From: Melitaea cinxia
Lineage: Eukaryota > Arthropoda > Insecta > Lepidoptera > Nymphalidae
Direction: 5' to 3'
NCBI RefSeq assembly: GCF_905220565.1
Contig: NC_059416.1
Coordinates: forward strand, 1,736,001-1,800,000
DNA length: 64,000 nt
The notes below the pieces were generated by a model. It made no database searches. It was given only the letters and a program-made list of their open reading frames with translations, and was not told where the DNA came from. Made by a program: the position numbers and the translations under genes. Below, piece by piece: positions 46,191 to 55,908 of the stretch; positions within the stretch are counted from its first letter, which is position 1; each line of letters starts with the position of its first letter.

Positions 46191-46645
46191 ATAGATAAGT
46201 CTGGATGTAATATATATACATATAGTATAATATGGTTTAAAAAAATTGATTTTTTTATGACATTGTAACACAGAACGCTCAGTGTGGGACCACGTCCTAG
46301 CTTTACTGGTTAATCATAGAACTGACGATTTTCAGTCTGAGTCTTACGTAACTAATCACCTGCAGGATAAGCGTATGTTTGACAAAAGGCAAGGGCACAA
46401 TCTTTATTGGACACAATCATAAATTATACAATACAGATTACCCTGACTCCTGCACTAGTTTGCACTGTGTTGCAGAAGCCAGTATCCTCCCCTTTAATAT
46501 ATGTAATAACAAATTATGCCCTTAAAAACCAATTTTAAAAAAAAGAAAAAATCAAAACTAGCTAACATTAATAATTAAAAACTATAATTAACATTTAGAT
46601 GGAAAACATGTGCCATGTCTGTTTCATTGTTCACTATTTATTAAC

Positions 46646-46746
46646 CATGTGTATGTGTACGTGCTTGTGTGTGCATGAGTGTGGGTGTGTGTATGTGTGA
46701 GTGATTGTGTATGTGTGTATTTGTGTGTGTGTGTGTGTTTGTGTTT
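46646..46746 (+). repeat. TG/GT-rich microsatellite in the receptor intron
   Basis: About 100 bases of interrupted (TG)n ending 65 bases before the splice acceptor of receptor exon 1. In other genes TG tracts close to acceptors can modulate exon inclusion; any effect here is speculative. Confidence 0.9.
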
Positions 46747-46811
46747 AATAAAAAAAAATAGAATAAATTTGTTGTAATATCCATCTAACTATAAGCAATG
46801 TTTGTCCCCAG

Positions 46812-46961
46812 GTATCGGACGACATCGGCTACGTGATATACTCAGCGCTGGGCAGCTTTTATATACCGTCCTGCATAATGGTCTTCGTGTACATACGGAT
46901 TTACTACGCGGCCAAGGCGAGAGCGAGGCGAGGTATCAGGAAGAACCCTAGACCAAGGCCG
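46812..46961 (+). CDS. Octalpha2R: Octopamine receptor (alpha2-like), exon with TM5
   Basis: A 50-codon internal exon between acceptor cccag (46807-46811) and donor gtgagt (46962), phase 0 at both ends. It encodes the end of extracellular loop 2 and TM5: VSDDIGYVIYSALGSFYIPS, then CIMVFVYIRIYYAAKARARR, leading into a basic third intracellular loop. Two TM5 serines four residues apart (YSALGS) match those that hold the ring hydroxyls of amine ligands in this family. The FYIPSCIM...VYIRIY pattern is closest to vertebrate alpha2-adrenergic and insect alpha2-like octopamine receptors. TM1-TM4 exons were not found upstream in the window. Confidence 0.8.
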
Positions 46962-47011
46962 GTGAGTATAGAATAATAATTAAGATATTTTAATATACTG
47001 TTATTTTTTTA

Positions 47012-47152
47012 TATATTTTTTTATACAACTAGGTCGGTAAACAGGCGTACGACTCACTTCATGGTAAGCGATTACTGTGACTCCTAGACGCTTGTGATAC
47101 CAGAGGCGTCGCAAACGCGTTTCTGACTCTACCCCTTATTGCCCTAGAAGCC
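47012..47152 (-). repeat. Family 1 fragment in receptor intron
   Basis: Minus 3' half, from the A-tail side (aggtcggtaaacaggcgtac) to gcaaacgcgtttctgactc. Confidence 0.8.
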
Positions 47153-47215
47153 ACCTCAGTAGATACAGAATTAAATAATGTATACCGTAATTTTACAATA
47201 TTATACATATTTACA

Positions 47216-47512
47216 ACTAGCTGTGGCCGCGACTTCGTCCGCGTGGAATTGAATAAATATTGTTCAGTTCGCAGAATTACAAAATAAATAAATTTCTAAA
47301 ATAAAAGTAGCTTAAGTTACTCCTTATTATATCAGCTAGATATCTGCCAGTAAAAGTCCTGTCAAAATCGGTCCAACCGTTTCAGAGATTAGCCGGAACA
47401 AACAGACAGACAGAGTAAAAAATTTCATTTTGGTATATGTACCGTGTAACCCATATGCATTTAGTAAAAAGTGATTATTTTAATATTACAAACAGACAAT
47501 CCAATTTTATTA
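47216..47512 (+). repeat. Dispersed repeat in receptor intron (family 8 relative)
   Basis: Head ctagctgtggccgcgacttc, middle gtcaaaatcggtccaacc, tail gattagccggaacaaacag. The fragment at 8366 matches its end. Confidence 0.7.
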
Positions 47513-47652
47513 ATCAGTTCAGCCTATCGCAGGCCACATAGGCCTCCCCAAGTTCGCGCCAGACATCCCGATCTTCCGCAATCCTCATCCAGCCTACACC
47601 GGCAATCTTACGTAGATCGTCCGTACAACGGGCTGGAGGCCGTCCCACACTG
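47513..47652 (-). repeat. RTE-like LINE C-terminal fragment in receptor intron
   Basis: The minus strand encodes the same terminal segment as at 6605 (the DDLRKIAGVGWMRIAE region). It directly follows the repeat at 47216. Confidence 0.75.
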
Positions 47653-48052
47653 TTGATAATTTATGTAAAGAAGAATATTGCACCTCAAGGATCAGAATAC
47701 AAAAAATATTTGTATCTATTTTTAAAAACCAACGATCAAATACAATTTTACGTCTTACCACGAAATAGTTTTAAAAATAACCGTTCTTAATGTCGTTTTT
47801 ATTTCATACAACACGAGTACACATTACGTTATAACTATCTGAGTAAAATTTTGCGAATGAATTTGAAAGAAATTCCTCAAATGATTCAAATTATTGCATT
47901 AATCGCTTGGATGCAATGCATGGTTATTTGGCATACAAGTCATTCTAAGCCTAAATTGTTGCCCTAATTACATGTGATACATTAAGTACATATCATAAAT
48001 AATATGGATATCAAAAGAAAAGATAATCTTTTCAAAAATAACTGACTGATAA

Positions 48053-48346
48053 CTGAGGTAGGGCACAGCAGGAATTTCCTGCTCAAAATATGGAGCAGCC
48101 CGACTGGGGTAGTACCTCGACCTTACAGAAGATCACAGCAAAATAATACTGTTTTTAAGCAGTATTGTGTTCCTGTTGGTGAGTAAGGTGACCAGAGCTC
48201 CTGGGGGGGATTGGGGATTGGGTCGGCAACGCGCTTGCGATGCTTCTGGTGTTGCAGGCGTCTATAAGCTACGGTAATCGCTTACCATCAGGTGAGCCGT
48301 ACGCTTGTTTGCCGACCTAGTGACATAAAAAAAAAAAAAAAAAAAA
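48053..48346 (+). repeat. Family 1 retroposon, full length, young
   Basis: The cleanest copy in the window: 5' end actgaggtagggcacagcag, 3' end gtacgcttgtttgccgacct, then about 19 A bases. The long pure A-tail suggests recent insertion into this intron. Confidence 0.95.
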
Positions 48347-48579
48347 TATGGGATGAATAGGAAATATTTAGGATAAACGAACAACAGTCTTATATATAAT
48401 TTTCTGTACGAAATTAGATGCAGTTTTAATATTTGTAATTATAGAGAAATTTTAAAACCTTGTTCAGGTTTATTAAGCTTTTGAAACGGAATTATTACTA
48501 TGTTAACAATTGTAATCGAATGGTAACGAAGTTGTTTTATACACAAAATTTACTTCAAGTAAAACCATTATACCGTGGC

Positions 48580-48775
48580 TCGGAGAGCACGTTAAGCCGT
48601 CGGTCCCGGTTGTTATCATGTACACCTGATAGCGATCGTTACTCATAGTATATATCCGCCAACCCGCATTGGAGCAGCGTTGTGGATTAAGCTCTGATCC
48701 TTCTCCTACATGAGGAAAGAAGCCTATGCCCAGTAGTTATATTATAGCCATATTACAGGCTCAAAATATTAAACA
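48580..48775 (+). repeat. Family 3 SINE, tail portion, in receptor intron
   Basis: ggagagcacgttaagccgtc through atccttctcctacatgagga and cctatgcccagtagttat, 43 bases before the next exon. Confidence 0.8.
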
Positions 48776-48817
48776 CCATTACAAGTATGAAGCAATAAAC
48801 AAAATATTTTGTTCCAG

Positions 48818-48930
48818 AACGAGCAACAAACGAGCTTTACGAACGTGCCGAAGGGCACGCGGCCGATGCCAACGTCATCACCTCTGTCCTTGCCTCCCGG
48901 AGTAGATGCTAGCAATTCTAATAATAATAG
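48818..48930 (+). CDS. Octalpha2R: Octopamine receptor (alpha2-like), loop-3 exon
   Basis: 113 bases between acceptor ttccag (48812-48817) and donor gtgaat (48931). It enters in phase 0 and leaves two bases (AG) for a split Arg codon. Encodes NEQQTSFTNVPKGTRPMPTS, SPLSLPPGVDASNSNNN: a low-complexity part of the third intracellular loop rich in Ser, Thr, Pro and Asn. Such loop regions vary greatly between species and carry phosphorylation sites. Support comes from matching phases with both neighbours rather than from conservation. Confidence 0.75.
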
Positions 48931-49217
48931 GTGAATATTATTATTGTTTTATTTTTACTCTTAACTACACGATCCAATTGCATCACACCTCTAAATAACT
49001 CAGTGGATATAACTTAAGGAAGAACTAATTAAATAACAATATAAATAAATTAAGCATCACAGTCAACGACTTCCAAAAAAAAGAAAATTATCTATATGAT
49101 CTATACAAACATTTGTCATGTGCTCTGGTCTTTGCAGTTATGGCTAAAGATATATTTTTCGAATACTCAATGGCCAAAGGACTTATTTCACCAATTCCCG
49201 ATAAAGGTTTTTTCACA

Positions 49218-49365
49218 CCTAGGGGGCCAGCCATAAATAACGTCATACGTTAAGGGGGTTTAGGGAGTATCTCATAAATGTGACCAGATCTGATAAGATG
49301 TGGGGAGGGGTCAAAAATCGTGAAATTAGTGTAATGTTATTTATGATGATGACCTAGGATGGTCC
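49218..49365 (+). repeat. Family 10 repeat in receptor intron
   Basis: gggccagccataaataacgt, then tgtggggaggggtcaaaaat. Matches the fragment at 3590. The class is unknown. Confidence 0.55.
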
Positions 49366-49536
49366 CCAAATTACTGATAGGCAGAAGAACAGAGACTTTG
49401 TACCTTGTACCTTGTAAGTAAGTACCTTGGACTAAATGTCAGTACCGATTATTTTGTACATATGAAATATAAATTTCTATAGACTATTTATTAGAATTAA
49501 TAGCAAACAGAACTAACACAACCACATTGATTTCAG

Positions 49537-49672
49537 GGAAAGTCAAATATCAACAATAGAAACGCAGCCGGTGCCTATACCTACGGTGACGTGCGACTTC
49601 GCCTCCGACATATCGACGAGCGAGGCAGGAGACGTGGGACCACAGCCCGACGAGAGGAAAGACACTTTGAAG
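49537..49672 (+). CDS. Octalpha2R: Octopamine receptor (alpha2-like), acidic loop-3 exon
   Basis: 136 bases between acceptor tttcag (49531-49536) and donor gtacag (49673). Its first G completes the Arg codon split with the previous exon, and it leaves in phase 0. Encodes ESQISTIETQPVPIPTVTCD, FASDISTSEAGDVGPQPDER, KDTLK: acidic and Ser/Thr-rich, part of the long third intracellular loop. The ORFs extending beyond 49672 read through the donor. Confidence 0.78.
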
Positions 49673-49805
49673 GTACAGAAGTATATTGTCTTACCTACAC
49701 TATGTCTTACCGTGGCGCCGTCTATAGTGAGCTCTTTACAAAAACCCGTAACTATTCAAAGTTTCATATTACAATGAAAATCTTTAACAGGAGACGACAC
49801 CCACG

Positions 49806-50012
49806 GTTCGCTTAAACCGAATATAAATCATCATATCAAAAATTTAGATCTAGCGGGTACATCGTTCCATAGCTTAATTGGCTAGAGCGCCGACACGGTC
49901 AGTCGGAGACGCGGGTTCGAACCCCGCTGGAGCGGTCAATTTTTGATATGATATTCGAAAAATGTTTAGAATTCCTAATGTGTGGGTAACATAAAAATAA
50001 AATCGTAAATAT
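49806..50012 (+). repeat. Family 9 repeat with tRNA-like core (inverted partner 2)
   Basis: Plus copy, lying about 130 bases after the donor of the previous exon. The tRNA-like core is 49863-49934. Short flanking arms atcatatcaaaaatt and aatttttgatatgat are inverted to each other, so the whole unit could form a hairpin with the cloverleaf in its loop. After the core it shares agaattcctaatgtgtggg with the partner at 44695. Confidence 0.82.
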
Positions 50013-50050
50013 TAGGAAATATCTAGCGCAAATCTAGAGTAGACCAACTT

Positions 50051-50268
50051 AAAAAGCATCTCAACCTTACAGAAGATCGCAAATCATATTGCTCTCAAAA
50101 AGTATTGAATTGATGTGTCGAGTATGGAAACCAGAGCTCCTGGGTTGGAATTAAAGTCGGTAACAAGTTTGTATTATTTCTGGAGTTGCAGACGTCTAAA
50201 GGTTACGGTAACCTCTTACCATCAGCTGTACTTCACGTTTGTTTACTAAGACTAGCAGTGTAAAAAAA
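50051..50268 (+). repeat. Family 1 retroposon, old, in receptor intron
   Basis: Diverged plus copy (aaccttacagaagatcgcaa ... cacgtttgtttactaaga) about 40 bases beyond the family 9 unit. Confidence 0.75.
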
Positions 50269-50728
50269 ATTTACTTAAAAATCTTGTATTTTTAATATAG
50301 GACATTATGTATGACAATACAAGTTTCTGTTTTTGGTCAGTTTCTTAACTACCCTCCATCCTCGTAAGAAGAAGCGAAGCCGTCAATTCTGGTTATCCTC
50401 TCATAGCGATTATCACTCTTCGTGATAACATCCACTGATTACTATAATTTAGCGGATAAAGCTTCAGTCCTTCCTCCAAATGGAAAAGAGTTTTTCTAGT
50501 AGTAGAGCAAATTTTGACTGATTTATTTAAATGGTCTACGATAACAGAAAACACATATACCAAGATTTCCCTTGTCATTGAACAGTTTAGTAGAGATGTA
50601 AATATTTTACTTGGCCAAGTAACCTAATGGGAAAAAATATCTATAAGTTCTTCAGACTGTGACCTAAAAGTAGAAAACCGTATCAAATTGGTGTATTGTC
50701 ATAAGGCTTCGATAAGTCTACTAAGTTT

Positions 50729-51025
50729 TTTTTTTTTTTTTTTTTATGTCACTAGGTCAATAAACAAGCGTACGGCTCACCTGATGGTAAGCGATTACCG
50801 TAGCTTATAGACGCCTGCAACACCAGAAGCATCGCAAGCGCGTTGCCGACCCAATCCCCAATCCCCCCAGGAGCTCACCATGGTCACCTTACTCACCAAC
50901 AGGAACACAATACTGCTTGAAAACAGTATTATTTTGCTGTGATCTTCTGTAAGGTCGAGGTACTACCCCAGTCGGGCTGCTCCATATTTTGAGCAGGAAA
51001 TTCCTGCTGTGCCCTACCTCAGTTG
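50729..51025 (-). repeat. Family 1 retroposon, full length, young
   Basis: Minus copy with a long T-run (A-tail) at its left and the 5' end (gtgccctacctcagtt) at its right. Nearly identical to the copy at 48053, which lies inverted 2.4 kb away. Confidence 0.94.
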
Positions 51026-51681
51026 AAATGAAATCTGAACGTTTGAAATAGGTCAAAATGAAGTCCAAGGGAGTCGGTTATAAACATACAAACATACAGG
51101 TGAACCTAATGGAAACCGTGTGATCAGAATCAGATTAAAAAATATATAACTTACGATTAGTATTCAATTAGTATTACAATAATAGAAATAAATATTAAAA
51201 ATAAATAAACTAAAATTCATTATGTAAGACAATAATTTATTTTCGGTTACGGTAGTCAATTTTCTAATTTTCTAACAAAGAAAAACGGAATAAAAACTCT
51301 TTGAACTCCTAACTCCTTTGTTGACGATTTAATTTTCAAGAAAGTAAAACAAAATAAACTTCCGTTTAAAAATATAATTGTGTTTATTTTAGAGGGAAAA
51401 AATTCGTTTACATCATATCGAGTCCGAACTTTCCTAATACTTAATTAAACTCATGAAATACTTCAAAAATTCAATTTCAACTTCATAATCTTCAACTAAA
51501 GTGGAGCGGTAATACTATTAGAGAACGGGACGAACTGAATTGGGCGACTCAATTTTTTTTTTAATAAAACCTTTGAGAATCCATTTAAACTATGCATTTT
51601 ATCATTCGCATTAAAAGCTCTATTATCTTTATATTTTCATCTTAATTGCTTAGAGAAATAACTGTGTTTGCTCGCAAACGA

Positions 51682-51807
51682 GCTAGCCCGTTGGCGCTTT
51701 CTGTAGTGCCCCCCTGCTTTCTGTTTCGCGGGTTACGGATTCGATTCCTGCTTGAGTCTGGGTATAATATTTGTATTTATATATTTATATAGGTATTATT
51801 TCCAGTG
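51682..51807 (+). repeat. Family 4 tRNA-derived SINE
   Basis: gctagcccgttggcgctttc head, degenerate B box (cggattcgattcctgct) and start of body. Preceded at 51659 by the family 5 end tgtgtttgctcgcaaacg. Confidence 0.82.
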
Positions 51808-51945
51808 TCTTAGGTGCGACATAGCCAGTACTGCGGTCAATAACCCGTCTGCCCAGCGTGGTGACTATGGGCAAAACACATGAGTTCACGTTATTTTGGC
51901 GTAAACTTGTGGAGGCCTATATCCAGCAATGGACTGTATGTTGGC
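51808..51945 (+). repeat. Family 2 repeat, truncated
   Basis: Plus copy ending with the RTE-like tail (gaggcctatatccagcaatg). It joins a family 3 SINE immediately after. Confidence 0.82.
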
Positions 51946-52140
51946 GGATATATTCCCCACAATAAGTAACGATCATTATTAGGTGTACATGATAACATCC
52001 GGGACCGACAGCTCCTAGCTACGGTGGGGAGACCCACAAGCACTAACAACGAAACCGGAAATAAATATTTGCATAAACACAAATTTCCACTTCGAGCGGG
52101 AATCGAACCCGTAACACATGCATTACACCAGAGCAGTCGT
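51946..52140 (-). repeat. Family 3 tRNA-derived SINE
   Basis: Tail part gcggatatattccccac at the left, minus B box gcgggaatcgaacccgtaac at the right. Confidence 0.8.
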
Positions 52141-52210
52141 TTAAATTGGTACGTACATGTTACAAAACTCATACGACTGCATATAAATATAATCACAGTA
52201 ATAATAATAT

Positions 52211-52506
52211 ATAATTGTGTTTGCTGGCAAACGAAAAAAAACCGACTTCAATTACATCGATAAGTAATACAACGTAGGTAGACGAAAAAAATTAACAAAC
52301 GCACTAGTCGCCACTACGATTTTCGAAGGTCCATTTTCCATTTCTTCCGGTTCATCGGTCATATCATGGTACCACACCTGGGATATCTCCTTTCCAACAA
52401 AAAAGAATCATCAAAATGGGTTCATAACAAAGTTATCCGCGAACATACATAAAAAATATATATACGGTCGAATTAAGTAACCTCCTCCTTTTTTGAAGTC
52501 AATTAA
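52211..52506 (-). mobile_element. Family 5 MITE, internally deleted, in receptor intron
   Basis: Minus copy with ends aaaccgacttcaattacatc and cctccttttttgaagtc. About 150 bases of the middle are replaced or lost compared with the full copies. Confidence 0.8.
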
Positions 52507-53225
52507 AAATAACGTTAAAATTTAAAAGTAGTTACTCATAGAACAGATAATTTTTTGACGTTACTTTTATTTCAATACTCGTATATCTCAAAAGTATGCT
52601 CATCGTTTGTTTCATTCTTAACAACAAATCCCCTTAGGATGCCAATTCTACTTTCTAGAATAAATTCAGATATGAGAAGCTATAGATAACTAGTTTCAAT
52701 AGTTATACTAATGCTCTATTCTAGAGAAAATTGAAAAATACATTTATTCAACGTATTCCCACCTGCAGCCGCAAAATTCTCTTGGAATTTGTATTTGGAG
52801 ATTTATTTCACTGGGAATATAATTTGAATTTATTTTCTTTATTCGAATACGTACGAATATACGCCTGTTATATAAGTAATTTGTGTATATTGATAAATGT
52901 GTGTGTATATACAAGTCATGTGTGTATTCTTTGGTAATACAAATTAGAACGCTATGGTAATTTATTATAATTAACGCTAGACGCTCTAAAGCCTGTAGGT
53001 ATGTGTCAGGATTTGGATACACAGCACAAACGCAAATATCCAGAGCACAAATAACATTTATAGTGGCCTATACAAACATTCCTGAAATTTATACGATTTA
53101 AGAAAAATTTTATTATATTTTGTAACACGTACTTATAAGTCTTTTAATTGTTGTTTGACTTTCTTTTCCTCTTAATTGTCGGCAGCAGTGTAAACTACCA
53201 TTTTAATTGAATGATTTATAAATAA
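52507..53225. other. AT-rich intron stretch
   Basis: Two opposite ORFs at 52731-53022 show no features and are not supported. No shared repeats. Confidence 0.5.
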
Positions 53226-53583
53226 ATAGTGGTCGCCCAAAAGTCGAAATTCGACCACAATTCAAAATTTTAATTAAAGAAGACCAAAGAATAATTAAAA
53301 TAAAGAACCTTTTTTTTAAATTTTCAATTTGACGACAGACTTTGAAAAAAAAAAAGAAGAACAAAAGAGTATAATATGATTGAGTGAGTGTCAAATACAT
53401 AGTAGTGTGTGTAATGTTTTTTTATTGATTTAATATATTATTATCCATAATTTAAAAAAAAATATTAGTATTCTGCGCTCCTTCTCTACATAAACCATAA
53501 GAGTATGAAATTTTATACTCCTCCGTCCGCGCAATTTTCGTAAAAAGGGGTACAAACTTTTTGCTTCACGTATTAATATATAT
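53226..53583 (+). repeat. Family 6 repeat in receptor intron
   Basis: agtggtcgcccaaaagtcga head to cacgtattaatatata end, uninterrupted. Together with 31498 it defines the empty site for the nested insertion at 19800. Confidence 0.8.
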
Positions 53584-53584
53584 T

Positions 53585-53908
53585 AACTAGCTGACTCGGC
53601 AAACGTTGTTTTGCCGCTAAATGCTATTTAAAAATAGGGGTTGGTGGTAGAAGGGTAAAAATTTAGGGTTTTATGTATTTTTAACGCCAAATCATATTAA
53701 AATAAAAAATAAATAATATTGCTAAAAATTAAAAAAAAATTAGGGGTGGACTTACCCTTAACATTTAGGGGGATGAAAAATAGATGTTGTTCGATTCTCA
53801 GACCTACCCAATATGCACACAAAATTTCATGAGAATCGGTCAAGCCGTTTCGGAGGAGTTTAACTACAAACACCGCGACACGAGAATTTTATATATTAGA
53901 TAATAACA
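53585..53908 (+). repeat. Family 7 repeat in receptor intron
   Basis: Directly abuts family 6. ctagctgactcggcaaacgt head, agacctacccaatatgcaca, and cgacacgagaattttatata tail. Confidence 0.8.
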
Positions 53909-54374
53909 AATATATCCAACATCAAGCTCTATCTAATATTTCCTAAGGCAGGTATTTAAAGCCCGTTTTAGGTCACAGACGACAGATTTATATATGTATA
54001 CTACTAAAACCTTGGGGCTAAAACTGTCGTCACTGCCGACTCTACCAACGTGGCGCTAGACAGTTATATATAGCAAGATTTTTGATTGTTTACTTGATCA
54101 ATATATATAATATATATATACACTTACACTATATAGTGTAATATACTAGTCTTAGTTATGCGATTACTTCCATGTCTATATAAAAAAATACGATTCAAAT
54201 CCTTAAAATTGTCAAAGTCTCAACTAAAAAACAAAATATCGCTTCTGTTGCTGATAAATATTAACAATGTCAAAGGCATATATGTATAGTTACTTCAAGT
54301 AGGTTACACAAATATTAATCTAGTCTTACATTTTGTTATCGTGATATCTAGTCAATTATTTAATTCTGTTTCAG

Positions 54375-54974
54375 GTTGTAACATCAGCTCAAGTAACGAG
54401 AAACCCGTTAGCGTCATGTCCATACAGAAGTTCAACCCTTTCGGTGAACGGAGAACTACAACTCCAATCGCAGAGGTGCAGAGCACCTAGTGTAGCTATA
54501 GATACAGACATGGTCTCCGAGATGGAACCATCCTCATCAGACTCGGGAGTTGTATCCCGTTGTGCTGTCGTCAAACCACTTAAGTTAAGAATATGCCAAC
54601 CAATTTTCGGCAAAAAAAGCGACTCCTCGCGTAGACAGGAGAAAACTCAACCAACAAAAGCAGAATTGGAACCAGCGTTACCAAAACAACATAAACCTCG
54701 AGACCCCGAAAGAGAAAAGAGGAGACTAGCCAGAAAAAAAGAGAAGAGGGCCACTCTCATACTCGGTTTAATTATGGGCAGCTTCATAGCATGTTGGCTG
54801 CCATTTTTCTTTCTTTATATTTTAAAAGCGGCGTGTAGAGGATGCGTTATACCATCGAGTGCGTTCGCGATTGCTTTCTGGCTGGGTTATATGAACTCAG
54901 TATTAAATCCTGTAATATATACGATATTTAATAAAGATTTCAGACGGGCGTTTAGGAGAATACTGTTCAAGTGA
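54375..54974 (+). CDS. Octalpha2R: Octopamine receptor (alpha2-like), terminal exon with TM6-TM7
   Basis: The last 199 codons plus TGA, entered in phase 0 after acceptor tttcag (54369-54374). First ~120 residues: the rest of intracellular loop 3, Ser/Pro-rich then strongly basic (KPRDPEREKRRLARKKEKRA). TM6 follows with the CWLPFF switch motif (54792-54809), a short third extracellular loop with two Cys (CRGC), then TM7 with the NPVIY signature (54906-54920). The C-tail is very short (NKDFRRAFRRILFK), without a palmitoylation Cys. The short tail, long loop 3 and NSVLNPVIYTIFNKDFRRAF strongly resemble alpha2-adrenergic receptors and their insect counterpart, which couples octopamine to Gi and lowers cAMP. 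A tyramine or dopamine D2-like receptor is less likely because their TM5 and loop-3 ends differ. Confidence 0.85.
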   Translation, partial: VVTSAQVTRNPLASCPYRSSTLSVNGELQLQSQRCRAPSVAIDTDMVSEMEPSSSDSGVVSRCAVVKPLKLRICQPIFGKKSDSSRRQEKTQPTKAELEPALPKQHKPRDPEREKRRLARKKEKRATLILGLIMGSFIACWLPFFFLYILKAACRGCVIPSSAFAIAFWLGYMNSVLNPVIYTIFNKDFRRAFRRILFK

Positions 54975-55811
54975 TGTTTAGCCTACCTGTGCTGCTACAG
55001 CTGTGTCGCCAACCGTATCATGTTGGCCCAACGACGAGCAGCGCCGGGTCTTTACAATGTGCGTTGATCAGATCACTTTCATAATCTCGAGACAATTGAT
55101 TTGTTGCGTTGTACTATATTATTATTAAAGTCAAATATGTTTTAAGTGATGTGTTCATTTGTACATAAATATTGTGTTACATAGATTTTAATATATTAAT
55201 TATTCTATACTTCAATTTAATTTATAAAACGATTTATTCTTTAAGTTTAGTCATTTTATATGTCATTGATTTCGTTAACTTCAATATTGTACAAACAACT
55301 GAAAGATTATTAACCCTGTCGAAGTCTGTTTTAAAGGCGAATCTTTTGTTAACCGACCTTTACAAAATATAGTTATATAAATAACATTATGATAGAGGAT
55401 ACAAATTATTCGCATGTAAAAATAAATTGTAAAAAAAACTAGTTTTTCTTTAATCGTAGACAATAGTCTAGTTGAAATTAAGATTAATGAATACTGCAAC
55501 ACTAACGGATTTGAAATGTATAGAATTATATCTAATTACCCTCTAATAATACTTGTATTATATAAATTTGTACCCTTAATTTTATCACTCATATTATAAT
55601 AACGCGTAGCTTTTTCTAAATTCTTTTTTAACCTATCGACTGTAAAAAAAATTATTGATTTACTGTCGTTTTTTTAAATAATTAAAATATAACTATACGC
55701 TTTATACGTACAAAAATAGATTTAATTTTAATTACGATTCTATCATTGTGGTCATAGGTAAATAAAATTTCTTCACAAGAATTAAAATAATGATAACGAC
55801 TTACGATTTAG
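54975..55811 (+). other. Receptor 3' UTR and flank
   Basis: Moderately GC-balanced for the first ~60 bases, then AT-rich. No further coding exon. Holds the two candidate poly(A) signals. Confidence 0.55.
55124..55129 (+). promoter_or_regulatory. Candidate poly(A) signal of the receptor gene
   Basis: ATTAAA 150 bases after the stop codon. A canonical AATAAA follows at 55421-55426, next to a T/GT-rich downstream stretch. Either or both may be used; which one cannot be told from sequence. Confidence 0.4.
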
Positions 55812-55908
55812 CCTGGAATATCCCACTGCTGGGCATACGCCTTTTTCTCCATGTCGGAGAAGAATCGGAGCTTAATCGCTTCTCCGCTACGGGTAGGCGG
55901 ATAAAATT
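55812..55908 (-). repeat. Family 3 SINE tail fragment
   Basis: gcctggaatatcccactgct, then tccatgtcggagaagaatc. The head is missing. Confidence 0.75.

Noticed and set aside
46812..54974. Assignment as serotonin, tyramine or dopamine D2-like receptor
   Set aside because: TM5 (GSFYIPSCIMVFVYIRIY) and the basic end of loop 3 into TM6 fit alpha2-type receptors better from memory; not excluded without a phylogeny.
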